NCBI GenBank assembly: GCA_020636075.1
Contig: JACJYO010000004.1
Coordinates: 310,001-374,000, forward strand
Direction of reading: 5' to 3'
DNA length: 64,000 bases
Origin: Lewinellaceae bacterium
GTDB taxonomy: Bacteria > Bacteroidota > Bacteroidia > Chitinophagales > Saprospiraceae
This document shows positions 6,724 to 14,301 of this stretch, piece after piece. Every line of letters begins with the position of its first letter. Position 1 is the stretch's first letter. Under the pieces are notes generated by a model, which saw nothing but the letters and a program-made list of their open reading frames with translations, made no database searches and was not told where the DNA came from. A program made the position numbers and the translations under genes.

Positions 6724-9165
6724 TTAAAAATAAACCCGGTACATCAAATTCGGGAAAACCCCAAACTGTGTCATGTGGCCGATATTGCCCGGCTCGCCCT
6801 CGTCGTAAAACTCCATGATCTTGCCCTTGTGATTCGTGAGGTTGTCGATGTTGAGGAAAAGTTCGTGTGTGGCCCGGCGTTTATTCCACTTGTAGCTGGC
6901 CGACAGCTGAATTTGGTAAGGCGTACCGATGCTGCTTTCAAATGCTTTGGAATAATCCCAATAGCGGTTTTGCGCGGGATCAACCGCGAGATTTCCCTGG
7001 GCATCGCGGAGCAGGGGAATGATCTTCCGACCGCCGCCCAGAAAAATGCGGCTGTTTATTCCCAGCGTGCGGTTTTTCTTTTTGCCCAGGTTCGGAAATT
7101 CCTTGCCGCAAAGCACATTTACCAGGTAATCACCCGCAAACGGCGTGTTGCGCTCGCGGCCATCAAGCGGCGTGTATTTCGAGCGGTAGAGCGAGGCGTT
7201 GACCAGAAAGTAGTAGTTCTGGCTGAAAAACTTTTCGAGCGTGAGTTCCAGACCATAGTTTTTGCCTTTGCCTGCGTTCACCAGTTCCACGTAGCGGAAA
7301 TCCAGCCCCTCGACAATGGTGGCGAAATAACTGGTGTCCAAATTTTCCACCGGCAGGTTGTAGAGGTTTTGGTAGTACAATTCGAGTTTCGCGCGCAGGT
7401 TTTTGCCCAGGCGCTGCTCGAAACCCAGCACGAAATGATCGGCTTTCAGCAAATCCAGATTGCGGTTGGGCTCGTCGATACTGCCGTCGGGGCGCTCGAT
7501 TTTGGCAAAATAATGGTGCACACTTTCCATTGCGCTGTGTTTGCCGTAGCCGAGCCGGATGCTGAAGGCCGGTGTAGCTTGCAATTCGAGCGCCAGCCGG
7601 GGCTCAAGCGTGCTTTTTTTGTTCCACAACACATTCATATTGTGCAGGCCGGACACCAGTGTGAGCCGATCGCCCGCCCGCCATTTCCAACTGACAAAAC
7701 TGCGCAATGTGCTTATGTTTTCCTCAAAATCGAGCAGGGTAAACTGCGTGTGCTCGTCGCCCCGAAAGGCGCTCTGGTCAAAGCGGTATCCAAAAAGTGT
7801 GTAGTTCGCGCCGGCCTGGATCTTATGGCGGGCGTTGAATTTGTGCTGAAAATTTATAGCCCCCCGATAGCTGGGTTTTTGCAGCTTGCCCTGAAAATTC
7901 AGGTGCCTGCTGACGACGGAATCCCGGAGGAACGCCCCCGTGTCGTCGTACAATTTGATAATGCCGGCCTCAAAAATATCGTCTTCAATGCCCTCGCTGG
8001 AGTAACTGAGCGTCGTGGTGAGCAGGCTGTTTTGACCAAGGTTCAGGCTGTGCCGGAGGCCGGCGTTGGCCAGGTGCGCTTTTTTGTCAAAATCATTCCG
8101 GATACCGGCGCGACTGGCGTTGTTGCCGGGAATGACCCAGAGGGCCGGAGTGACGTCTTCAAAACTGAATTTGCTCAAACCGCCCAGGCCGAAAACCGAA
8201 AAAATACCCGCTTTTTGGGTCGGGAGCACCAGTTTAAACGAAAGGTCCTGGAATTGCAGTACCCCGTTTATATCGCCGAGCAGACCCAGTTCACTCAGCA
8301 AGCCCGCCGTCGAGTAGCGGTAATTGACCAAAAACGAACCGTTGTAACCTTTTTTAATCGGCCCTTCCAGGGTCAGTTCCGTGCCCAGCAGGCCGAAACC
8401 GAAGACCGCTTCGAGTTGTTCGTTGTTGCCCGGCCGGAGCCGCAGGTCATACACCCCGGAAAGTGCGTCGCCGAACTCCGGCGCAAAGGCGCCCGTGTGA
8501 AAATCGGAGGCTGCGAGCAGGTTATTATTCAAAATGCTGACCGAGCCGCCGACGGAACTTTGGTCGCCAAAATGGTTGGGATTGCTGACCGGCACGCCTT
8601 CGAGCCGCCACTGCACGTACTTTGGGGAATTACCCCGGACAATGATGTCGTTCGAGCCGTCCTGCGTACTCGTGATGCCTGCAAAATTGGCAAGTATCCG
8701 GCTCGGGTCATTAAACCCGCCGGCATAGCGGTTCGTTTCCTCAGGCGAAATGGAGCGGGCGCTTAGCAGGGCCATTTCGTTGATGGCCGCGCCTTTGTGC
8801 GGGTTGGCGCGCACGACCAACTCACTGATCTTGAGGGTGGATTCGCGCAAGTGGAGGCTCAACACGACTTCTTTTCCCGAATTCACGACGATATTCGGAA
8901 CCTCCAGATTTTCATAGCCCAGGCAGGAAAGCCGCAGGACAATTCGGCCGATCGGCACGTTTTCCAGCCGGAACTGGCCTTCGGCATCCGTCACGGCGCC
9001 TTTGAGTGGTTCGCTGTCGGCGATAAGGACTTGCGCTCCAATGAGCGGCTGTTGGGTGTCGGCGTCGAGGAGCGTTCCCCGGATGGTTTGGCTGAGGTTT
9101 TGACTGTTGAGTTGAAAGCAGAACAGCGCGAAGAGCGCCGCGGTTAATCGGATTTTTTGCTGCAT
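6724..9165 (-). CDS. TonB-dependent outer-membrane receptor with N-terminal CarboxypepD_reg-like domain
   Basis: 813 residues. An N-terminal signal peptide (about residues 1-21) is followed by a carboxypeptidase-regulatory-like beta-sandwich (IRGTLLDADTQQPLIGAQVLI onward, to about 110), a plug domain (about 120-250, with SRILANFAGI and DIIVRGNSPKYVQWRLEGVP) and a 22-strand-type beta-barrel ending in the aromatic C-terminus YRVYF. It would import a ligand across the outer membrane using TonB/ExbBD energy. It lacks an adjacent SusD gene, so it is not a classic polysaccharide-utilisation pair; substrate is unknown. It is transcribed away from the Crp-like gene, with a hairpin between them. Confidence 0.92.
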   Translation of the reverse strand: MQQKIRLTAALFALFCFQLNSQNLSQTIRGTLLDADTQQPLIGAQVLIADSEPLKGAVTDAEGQFRLENVPIGRIVLRLSCLGYENLEVPNIVVNSGKEVVLSLHLRESTLKISELVVRANPHKGAAINEMALLSARSISPEETNRYAGGFNDPSRILANFAGITSTQDGSNDIIVRGNSPKYVQWRLEGVPVSNPNHFGDQSSVGGSVSILNNNLLAASDFHTGAFAPEFGDALSGVYDLRLRPGNNEQLEAVFGFGLLGTELTLEGPIKKGYNGSFLVNYRYSTAGLLSELGLLGDINGVLQFQDLSFKLVLPTQKAGIFSVFGLGGLSKFSFEDVTPALWVIPGNNASRAGIRNDFDKKAHLANAGLRHSLNLGQNSLLTTTLSYSSEGIEDDIFEAGIIKLYDDTGAFLRDSVVSRHLNFQGKLQKPSYRGAINFQHKFNARHKIQAGANYTLFGYRFDQSAFRGDEHTQFTLLDFEENISTLRSFVSWKWRAGDRLTLVSGLHNMNVLWNKKSTLEPRLALELQATPAFSIRLGYGKHSAMESVHHYFAKIERPDGSIDEPNRNLDLLKADHFVLGFEQRLGKNLRAKLELYYQNLYNLPVENLDTSYFATIVEGLDFRYVELVNAGKGKNYGLELTLEKFFSQNYYFLVNASLYRSKYTPLDGRERNTPFAGDYLVNVLCGKEFPNLGKKKNRTLGINSRIFLGGGRKIIPLLRDAQGNLAVDPAQNRYWDYSKAFESSIGTPYQIQLSASYKWNKRRATHELFLNIDNLTNHKGKIMEFYDEGEPGNIGHMTQFGVFPNLMYRVYF

Positions 9166-9243
9166 AACGTTCGTTTTAAAAGTTGATGCAAAAATCCGGG
9201 CAGGCCGGGCCGCCGTTCATTGACGTTTGGTAAGAAATTTTGG

Positions 9244-9314
9244 TTTTTTCACCGCGAAGGCGCGAAGGCGCAACGAGTTTTTCTTCGCGCCTTCGCGCCT
9301 TCGCGGTGAAAAAA
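9244..9314. terminator. Strong hairpin downstream of the Crp/Fnr-like gene
   Basis: Arms of about 28 bases at 9244-9271 and 9287-9314 are reverse complements (CACCGCGAAGGCGCGAAGG and its complement), closed by a short loop and bordered by T-runs and A-runs on the outside. It begins about 19 bp after the Crp-like stop at 9333 on the minus strand, so it could terminate that transcript. The internal CGCGAAGG direct repetition suggests it is also a dispersed palindromic repeat. Confidence 0.65.
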
Positions 9315-9332
9315 ATCAAGCACACCAAACAC

Positions 9333-9959
9333 TCATTTCGCCATGATGCGTTTGCGGATGCGGCTCAGCGACTCCGGGGTGACACCGAGAAAGCTGGCCA
9401 GCTGGTACTGCGGTACTCTTTCAAGCAGGTCGGGTCGGGTTTCCTGCAAATTCAAATAGCGCTCCTCCGGGCTGGTGAGGATGTATTCGGCGAGCGCTTC
9501 CTGGCTTTTTTGTAGTTCCATTTCGACCCCCATGCGGCCCAGCATTTCCATGCGGGGCAGGCGGTTAAAAAATTCCGCTTCGTCTTCCTGGCGGCCTTCG
9601 ATCAGGGTGCAGGGTTCGTTGCAGACCAGAAAAGACTTCGATATTTTGTTGTCAAAGGGCATACCGTTCGAACTGACAGGCATGCCTTCGGTAAAAAAAG
9701 CGGTGGTTTTTTCCTGGCCGTCAACGAGGAAATACTGCCGGACGCAGCCTTGCAGGACGAAATAACAGATGGTAGCCACTTGGCCTTCCCGGAGCAAGAG
9801 CCTGCCTTTCGGGTAGGAGCGAATGGTGATCAGTTCCAAAATGGTTTCGATTTCCGTATCGCTGATCGGCGCGATTTGGCGGATGTAATCGATGAGCACC
9901 TGCTCGACGGCAGCGTACCGGCGGGCGACTTGGGGTTTGCGGATCAGCGTTTCTGGCAT
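9333..9959 (-). CDS. Crp/Fnr-family transcriptional regulator
   Basis: 208 residues from ATG 9959 (MPETLIRKPQ...). An upstream extension to 10121 would add 54 residues of low-complexity sequence unlike the family. The N-terminal cyclic-nucleotide-binding-like beta-roll spans about residues 30-125 (GRLLLREGQVATICYFVLQGCVRQYF). A C-terminal helix-turn-helix is visible near the end (VPQYQLASFLGVTPESLSRIRKRI). This is the common Bacteroidota Crp-like type, where the ligand is usually unknown. It is divergent in sequence from classic CRP and has no iron-sulfur cysteines like FNR. It may control the adjacent TonB receptor, but only proximity suggests that. Confidence 0.85.
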   Translation of the reverse strand: MPETLIRKPQVARRYAAVEQVLIDYIRQIAPISDTEIETILELITIRSYPKGRLLLREGQVATICYFVLQGCVRQYFLVDGQEKTTAFFTEGMPVSSNGMPFDNKISKSFLVCNEPCTLIEGRQEDEAEFFNRLPRMEMLGRMGVEMELQKSQEALAEYILTSPEERYLNLQETRPDLLERVPQYQLASFLGVTPESLSRIRKRIMAK

Positions 9960-10073
9960 GGGCGTAGGTTTTAAATATTCGGCTGCAAATGTAGCCGGAG
10001 GGTGGGGGTGGGCGGGTGAATTTCGACGGAGGGCGGGGTTGGATGGATTTGGGCTTAGTTCGAAACTTCTGGT

Positions 10074-10111
10074 TTCTCCACCACCCCCAACAACACCTCC
10101 AGCGTCCGCAT
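10074..10111. repeat. 38-bp direct repeat, distal copy of the mfd 3' end
   Basis: These 38 bases are identical to 10934-10971, which encode the last residues of Mfd (MRTLEVLLGVVE). Read on the minus strand, this copy continues as EKPEVSN and then a stop, while the copy in mfd now ends EKGN. The UPF0175/DUF3368 module lies exactly between the two copies. Confidence 0.9.
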
Positions 10112-10145
10112 TAAGTGCCATTGATAAAAACAGTAGATACTCGGC

Positions 10146-10631
10146 CTATTCCCCAGCAAGACTTATAATTTCCTGAATTAAGCTTGGTTTTATTCTAAAT
10201 CGTGCAAGATGGACAAGATCATCCAGCACAGGTTTTATGGCTGGAATATGCCCGCATCTTTTCGCCTCTAAAAGTACACCCAGCAGCCCGGTAATAGCTA
10301 TGCCTTCCCGAAGCGCAATAGCTCTGCCAGATTTCTCGTCTATGATCAATAAATCTGCGCCGATTTCTATGGCCAGGGCAATTGCTTCGGCTTCACCGGG
10401 ATCAATTTCTTGTCGTAATTTATCCAGCAGGGGAGCTGGACTTGGAGTTTGGACAACCAACCAGTCGGCCTCAAAAACAGGTACAAGATCATAGCCCTGC
10501 TTTTGAAGCACTTGCAATTCGTCCGCTACTTGTTTGGGAATTATTACCTGGCCGTAGATGGCTGGTAAAATTTGAAGTCTTCCAATTTTTAGAAGACTAC
10601 TGATTGGGGAGGTGTCACTTACGATCACCAT
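10146..10631 (-). CDS. DUF3368 PIN-like domain protein, probable toxin
   Basis: 161 residues with a PIN-like fold. The N-terminal VIVSDTSPISSLLKIG carries the first conserved Asp, DPGEAEAIALAIEIGADLLIIDE holds the central acidic cluster, and AIALREGIAITGLLGVLL follows. DUF3368 proteins are PIN-superfamily ribonuclease-like proteins usually paired with UPF0175 antitoxins. Here the start overlaps the end of the UPF0175 gene by 17 bp, as expected for a toxin-antitoxin operon. The C-terminus is complete. RNase activity is inferred from family, not visible. The module sits between two copies of the mfd 3' end. Confidence 0.85.
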   Translation of the reverse strand: MVIVSDTSPISSLLKIGRLQILPAIYGQVIIPKQVADELQVLQKQGYDLVPVFEADWLVVQTPSPAPLLDKLRQEIDPGEAEAIALAIEIGADLLIIDEKSGRAIALREGIAITGLLGVLLEAKRCGHIPAIKPVLDDLVHLARFRIKPSLIQEIISLAGE

Positions 10632-10872
10632 ATTTTGGGCGAAGTTCTTCCAGGGTTTTCAGGTCTGCATGCAAATCTTCAACCGTGTAATCAGATGGAA
10701 TCCCAGCCTCGGCAAGTTTGTCATCAAATTCGATCCTGCTCAATTCCGAAAGCTTTCTGGCCTGCGCATAGGTCAGGCGATTTTTCCGGTAAAGCAAGAT
10801 CGCAAGCTCTATTTTTAGTTCTTGCTCACTCATGTTTGCGGCTTCCAAAATGCTGTCTTCGATAAGAACCAT
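10615..10872 (-). CDS. UPF0175 family protein, probable antitoxin
   Basis: 85 residues. The core is characteristic of UPF0175: QELKIELAILLYRKNRLTYAQARKLSELSRIEF, a helical region ending in a helix-turn-helix-like stretch, followed by AGIPSDYTVEDLHADL. These proteins are paired with DUF3368/PIN-like genes and are thought to be DNA-binding antitoxins. The gene precedes and overlaps its partner. A good TAnnTTTG element lies 15 bp upstream of the ATG. The paralogue at 13544 has the same architecture. Confidence 0.85.
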   Translation of the reverse strand: MVLIEDSILEAANMSEQELKIELAILLYRKNRLTYAQARKLSELSRIEFDDKLAEAGIPSDYTVEDLHADLKTLEELRPKYGDRK

Positions 10873-10886
10873 ACTCGGCTTTTTTA

Positions 10887-10894
10887 CAAAAATA
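10887..10894 (-). promoter_or_regulatory. -7 promoter element of the UPF0175/DUF3368 operon
   Basis: On the minus strand TATTTTTG fits TAnnTTTG and ends 15 bp before the UPF0175 ATG at 10872, giving a very short leader. It lies within the inserted segment, so the module carries its own promoter. Confidence 0.55.
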
Positions 10895-10923
10895 CGCCTA
10901 TTAAAACGAAAATCCTGCCCGAA

Positions 10924-13356
10924 TTAGTTCCCCTTCTCCACCACCCCCAACAACACCTCCAGCGTCCGCATCGTCTGCTTCAAACTGCGGATCTCATCCT
11001 GCACAAAAATCAGATTCTGATTGGTCTGTTTCAGGTGAAAGCCCATAATGCGGCCTTTTTCGCCGACAAACTGGATGATCTTGTTGAAATGCTCGGTTTC
11101 GTAAAACGATGATTGCGGGTCGCCCACGAAGTAGCAGCGCAATTTGCCGCCTTTGAGGATCAGCCGTTCGAAGCCCAGTTTTTTGCAGAACCAGCGCAGG
11201 CGCAGCGCTTCAAACAGGAAATTGACCTGCTTGGGTAATTTCCCAAAGCGGTCTTCCAGCATTTTCGAAAACGCTTCGATACCGGCCTCGTCTTCGATCT
11301 CGTCGAGTTGGGTATACAGGCTGAGGCGCTCGTTGGTGTTCGACACGTACTCGTCGGGGATGAGCATTTCCACATCGGTTTCGATGGTCACGTCGCGCAC
11401 GTAACTGCCCTTTTTCGCGATCTCGTCTTTGAACAGATCCTTAAAATCGGTTTCCTTGAGTTCCTGGATCGCCTCGTCGAGGATTTTCTGGTAGGTATCG
11501 TAACCAATGTCGGCTATGAAACCCGATTGCTCGGCGCCGAGCAAATTGCCCGCACCGCGAATATCGAGGTCGCGCATAGCCACCTGGAAACCCGAACCCA
11601 ACTCGCTGAACTCCTCGATAGTGTGCAGGCGCTTGCGGGCTTCGTGCGTGAGCACGCTCATGGGCGGCGCGAAGAGGTAGCAAAATGCCTTGACATTCGA
11701 ACGGCCTACCCGGCCCCGCAGTTGGTGCAGATCACTCAGGCCGAACATGTCGGCGCGGTTGATGATGATGGTGTTGGCATTGGGGATGTCGAGTCCGGTT
11801 TCAATAATGTTGGTGCACACCAGCACGTCGTGTTTGCGGTCGATGAACTCGACGAGTACTTTCTCCAGCCGGTCCGAATCCATCTGGCCATGTGCCATGG
11901 CGATATCCACATCAGGGCAGATGCGGCGCAGCAATTCCACCATTTTCGGCAGGTCGGCCACGCGGTTGTGCACAAAAAACACCTGGCCGCCGCGGTGCAC
12001 CTCGTAGTAGATGGCATCTTTGATCAGCTCGTCGTCAAACACCCGGATCTCGGTGTGAATGGGCTGCCGGTTGGGTGGCGCGGTGCGCAGGATGGACATG
12101 TCGCGCGCAGCCATGAGGCTGAACTGCAGGGTGCGCGGAATTGGCGTGGCGGTGAGGGTCAGCGTGTCGACGTTGACTTGGAGCGCGCGCAGTTTTTCTT
12201 TGGCGGCTACGCCAAATTTTTGTTCCTCGTCGACGACCAGCAGGCCCAGGTCTTTGAATTTGACGTCCTTGTTCAGCAGGGCGTGCGTGCCGATGATGAT
12301 GTCAATTTGGCCGGAGGCCGTTTTTTGAAAAATTTCCTTTTTCTCTTTGGCGGACCGGAAGCGGTTGACGTAATCGACCGTCACCGGAAAATCGGCCAGG
12401 CGCTCGGTAAACGTGCGCCAGTGCTGCAGCGCCAGGATGGTGGTGGGCACCAGTATAGCCACTTGCTTGCCGTCGGTTACGGCTTTGAACGCTGCGCGGA
12501 TGGCTACCTCGGTTTTGCCGAAACCCACATCGCCACAAATGAGCCGATCCATGGGGTACGACTTCTCCATGTCGGCCTTCACATCCTGGGTGGATTTTTC
12601 CTGGTCGGGCGTATCCTCGTACATGAAGCTGGCCTCGAGCTCGTTTTGCAGGTAGCCGTCGGGCGGAAAGGCATGGCCGGGCGCGGCGCGGCGCTTGGCG
12701 TAGAGCTTGATCAGGCCGGCCGCGATGTCCTTGATCTTCTTTTTGGTGCGGGCCTTGAGTTGTTTCCAGGCGTCGGAGCCGATCTTGGAGAGCTGGGGCG
12801 ACTCGCCTTCCTTACCTACGTAGCGGGAAATTTTGTGCAGCGAGTGGATGCTGACGTACAGGATATCGTTGTTTTTGTACACCAACCGCACGGCCTCCTG
12901 CTGCTGGCCGCCGATCTCGATCTTTTGCAAACCCGAATACCGGCCCACACCGTGGTCGATGTGCGTAACGAAATCGCCGGGCTGGAGTTCGCGGATGAGC
13001 CGCACGTTGAGCGCCTGTTCTTTGGTAAAACCCGTGCGGAGCCGGTAGGCGTGGAAGCGCTGGAAGATCTGATGGTCGGTCAGGCAGGCGATCTTCAGGT
13101 CCTCATCGATGAAGCCGCTAGACAGGGCAGTTTCCACCGGATGCCACTCGATCTGGGCTTTCAAATCCTTGAAAATGGATTGCAGGCGCGTGAGCTGTTT
13201 GGGATTTTCGGAGCAGATAAAAATTTCGTAGCCGCTTGCCCGGAGTTCGTGCAGGGTGCGAATGAGCAGGTCGAAGTTTTTGTTGAAACTTGGCTGTGGT
13301 TTGCCGTGGAAGGTCACGGTGACCGGGGAGCGTTGTGCGGTGGATGGTTGGGACAT
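10924..13356 (-). CDS. mfd: Transcription-repair coupling factor Mfd, lacking the N-terminal UvrB-like module
   Basis: Mfd is an ATP-driven translocase that dislodges stalled RNA polymerase and recruits UvrA. This copy has 810 residues against about 1,100-1,150 in usual Mfd. It starts at the D3 region (HGKPQPSFNKNFDLL), followed by the RNA-polymerase-interacting domain (126-185), Walker A GDVGFGKT (275-282), the DEEQ box (376-379), LTATPIPRTL, the QLRGRVGRSN motif and the C-terminal D7 domain (about 650-800). The D1a-D2-D1b UvrB-homology part, which binds UvrA, is absent. Upstream DNA does not contain it in another frame, and a -7 element precedes the ATG. The C-terminus was altered by insertion of the UPF0175/DUF3368 module. 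Confidence 0.92.
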   Translation of the reverse strand: MSQPSTAQRSPVTVTFHGKPQPSFNKNFDLLIRTLHELRASGYEIFICSENPKQLTRLQSIFKDLKAQIEWHPVETALSSGFIDEDLKIACLTDHQIFQRFHAYRLRTGFTKEQALNVRLIRELQPGDFVTHIDHGVGRYSGLQKIEIGGQQQEAVRLVYKNNDILYVSIHSLHKISRYVGKEGESPQLSKIGSDAWKQLKARTKKKIKDIAAGLIKLYAKRRAAPGHAFPPDGYLQNELEASFMYEDTPDQEKSTQDVKADMEKSYPMDRLICGDVGFGKTEVAIRAAFKAVTDGKQVAILVPTTILALQHWRTFTERLADFPVTVDYVNRFRSAKEKKEIFQKTASGQIDIIIGTHALLNKDVKFKDLGLLVVDEEQKFGVAAKEKLRALQVNVDTLTLTATPIPRTLQFSLMAARDMSILRTAPPNRQPIHTEIRVFDDELIKDAIYYEVHRGGQVFFVHNRVADLPKMVELLRRICPDVDIAMAHGQMDSDRLEKVLVEFIDRKHDVLVCTNIIETGLDIPNANTIIINRADMFGLSDLHQLRGRVGRSNVKAFCYLFAPPMSVLTHEARKRLHTIEEFSELGSGFQVAMRDLDIRGAGNLLGAEQSGFIADIGYDTYQKILDEAIQELKETDFKDLFKDEIAKKGSYVRDVTIETDVEMLIPDEYVSNTNERLSLYTQLDEIEDEAGIEAFSKMLEDRFGKLPKQVNFLFEALRLRWFCKKLGFERLILKGGKLRCYFVGDPQSSFYETEHFNKIIQFVGEKGRIMGFHLKQTNQNLIFVQDEIRSLKQTMRTLEVLLGVVEKGN
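10934..10971. repeat. 38-bp direct repeat, copy inside the mfd 3' end
   Basis: Perfect match to 10074-10111. It lies within the last codons of mfd; after this block the sequences diverge, so the repeat limits mark the insertion boundaries of the 822-bp intervening segment. Confidence 0.9.
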
Positions 13357-13375
13357 GGCTGCGTTTCGTCGGGGG

Positions 13376-13383
13376 CAAAGGTA
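13376..13383 (-). promoter_or_regulatory. -7 promoter element of the truncated mfd
   Basis: TACCTTTG on the minus strand is a full TAnnTTTG match, ending 19 bp before the mfd ATG at 13356. It shows that the shortened gene has a native-looking start rather than being a random 3' fragment. Confidence 0.6.
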
Positions 13384-13520
13384 CGGTTAATCAACCCTGT
13401 GGATAAATGGAAATGCCAATTTTACCGGATCAATTCATCTAAAGTTTACCCACATTAGGTAAGTGAAAATCGAACCCAATTGTTCTCATTCTTGTTTCTG
13501 GTAGTATGCGAATTATCCTG

Positions 13521-13528
13521 TATTTTTG
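13521..13528 (+). promoter_or_regulatory. -7 promoter element of the second UPF0175/DUF3368 module
   Basis: TATTTTTG fits TAnnTTTG and ends 15 bp before the ATG at 13544, the same spacing as in the module at 10887. Confidence 0.5.
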
Positions 13529-13543
13529 TTTAAATTTATAATT

Positions 13544-13816
13544 ATGGGACTAACTATTCCGGATAATATCATTGCTCAAACAAACATGACGCCAGCCGAG
13601 TTGCTCTTGGAATTCGCCGTGTTTTTGTATCAGCAGGAGCGGTTGACTTTGGCGCAGGCGTCCCGCTTGGCTGGTATTAGCCGGATTGCATTCCAAAAAG
13701 CATTGGCCGAAAGGGATATTCCCTTGAACTTCGGTATTGAAGACTTACAGCAGGAACTGGATGTCATTGAAAAAGTAAAGGATGATTATCGTCAGCGACA
13801 CCTCTCCGATCAGTAA
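13544..13816 (+). CDS. UPF0175 family protein, probable antitoxin (second copy)
   Basis: 90 residues from ATG 13544 (MGLTIPDNII...). An in-frame upstream ATG at 13526 would overlap the promoter element. The family core is clear: PAELLLEFAVFLYQQERLTLAQASRLAGISRIAFQKALAERDIPLNFGIEDL. The end overlaps the start of the DUF3368 gene by 35 bp. It is a distant paralogue of the protein at 10615-10872. The partner toxin-like gene is frameshifted, so this antitoxin may be orphaned in function. Confidence 0.85.
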   Translation: MGLTIPDNIIAQTNMTPAELLLEFAVFLYQQERLTLAQASRLAGISRIAFQKALAERDIPLNFGIEDLQQELDVIEKVKDDYRQRHLSDQ

Positions 13817-14266
13817 CCTGCTCAAAATTGGCCAAATCGGCTTACTTCGCGAAATTTATCAGGCAGTTGTAATTCCTGAAGCTGTGTGGGAGGAATTGAA
13901 AGCAGCACAGGATTTAAATCTTACAGAAGTATTGGCTTCTGATTGGGTTTCAATAAAAGAGATAACTGACCGGGTGTTTTTTGATTCCTTGCTTGTCGAA
14001 TTAGATGCCGGAGAAGCCGCTGCAATTGTACTTGCCCAGGAATTAAACGCGGATATCTTGCTAATGGATGAACGAAGTGGTCGGCAGAAAGCCTTGAGTC
14101 TCGGGTTGCATGTCACTGGTGTTGTCGGTATATTATTGACAGCAAAAGGGCTTGGCTAATACCGGCTGTTAAGCCGCTTTTAGATGATTTGAAACACAAA
14201 GCAGGTTTTTGGATGGGGGAAGAATTTCAAAAATACATACTTGAGCTAGCGCGTGAACTTTCCTGA
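13782..14266 (+). pseudogene. DUF3368 PIN-like protein, frameshifted before its C-terminal part
   Basis: The first 125 codons encode a good DUF3368 domain (IVSDTSPISNLLKIG, ELDAGEAAAIVLAQELNADILLMDE, VTGVVGILLTAKG) and stop at 14157-14159. The missing C-terminus is present in the next frame: LIPAVKPLLDDLKHKAGFW through LARELS, ending at TGA 14264-14266. A single missing base near 14150 (AAAGGGCTTGG) restores a 161-residue protein, the same length as the intact copy at 10146. Either a natural inactivating mutation of the toxin partner or a sequence error. Confidence 0.75.
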
Positions 14267-14301
14267 TTCCTCGAATTAAAATACCCTACCTCCAGCAAGC
14301 C

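Noticed and set aside
6661..8766. Long open frame (701 codons) opposite the TonB receptor
   Set aside because: It is the antisense shadow of a gene with clear TonB-receptor domains; it has no recognisable domain and high-GC codon structure explains its openness.
11308..13458. Long open frame (716 codons) opposite mfd
   Set aside because: Antisense shadow of a well-supported helicase gene with all its motifs; composition is unlike a protein.
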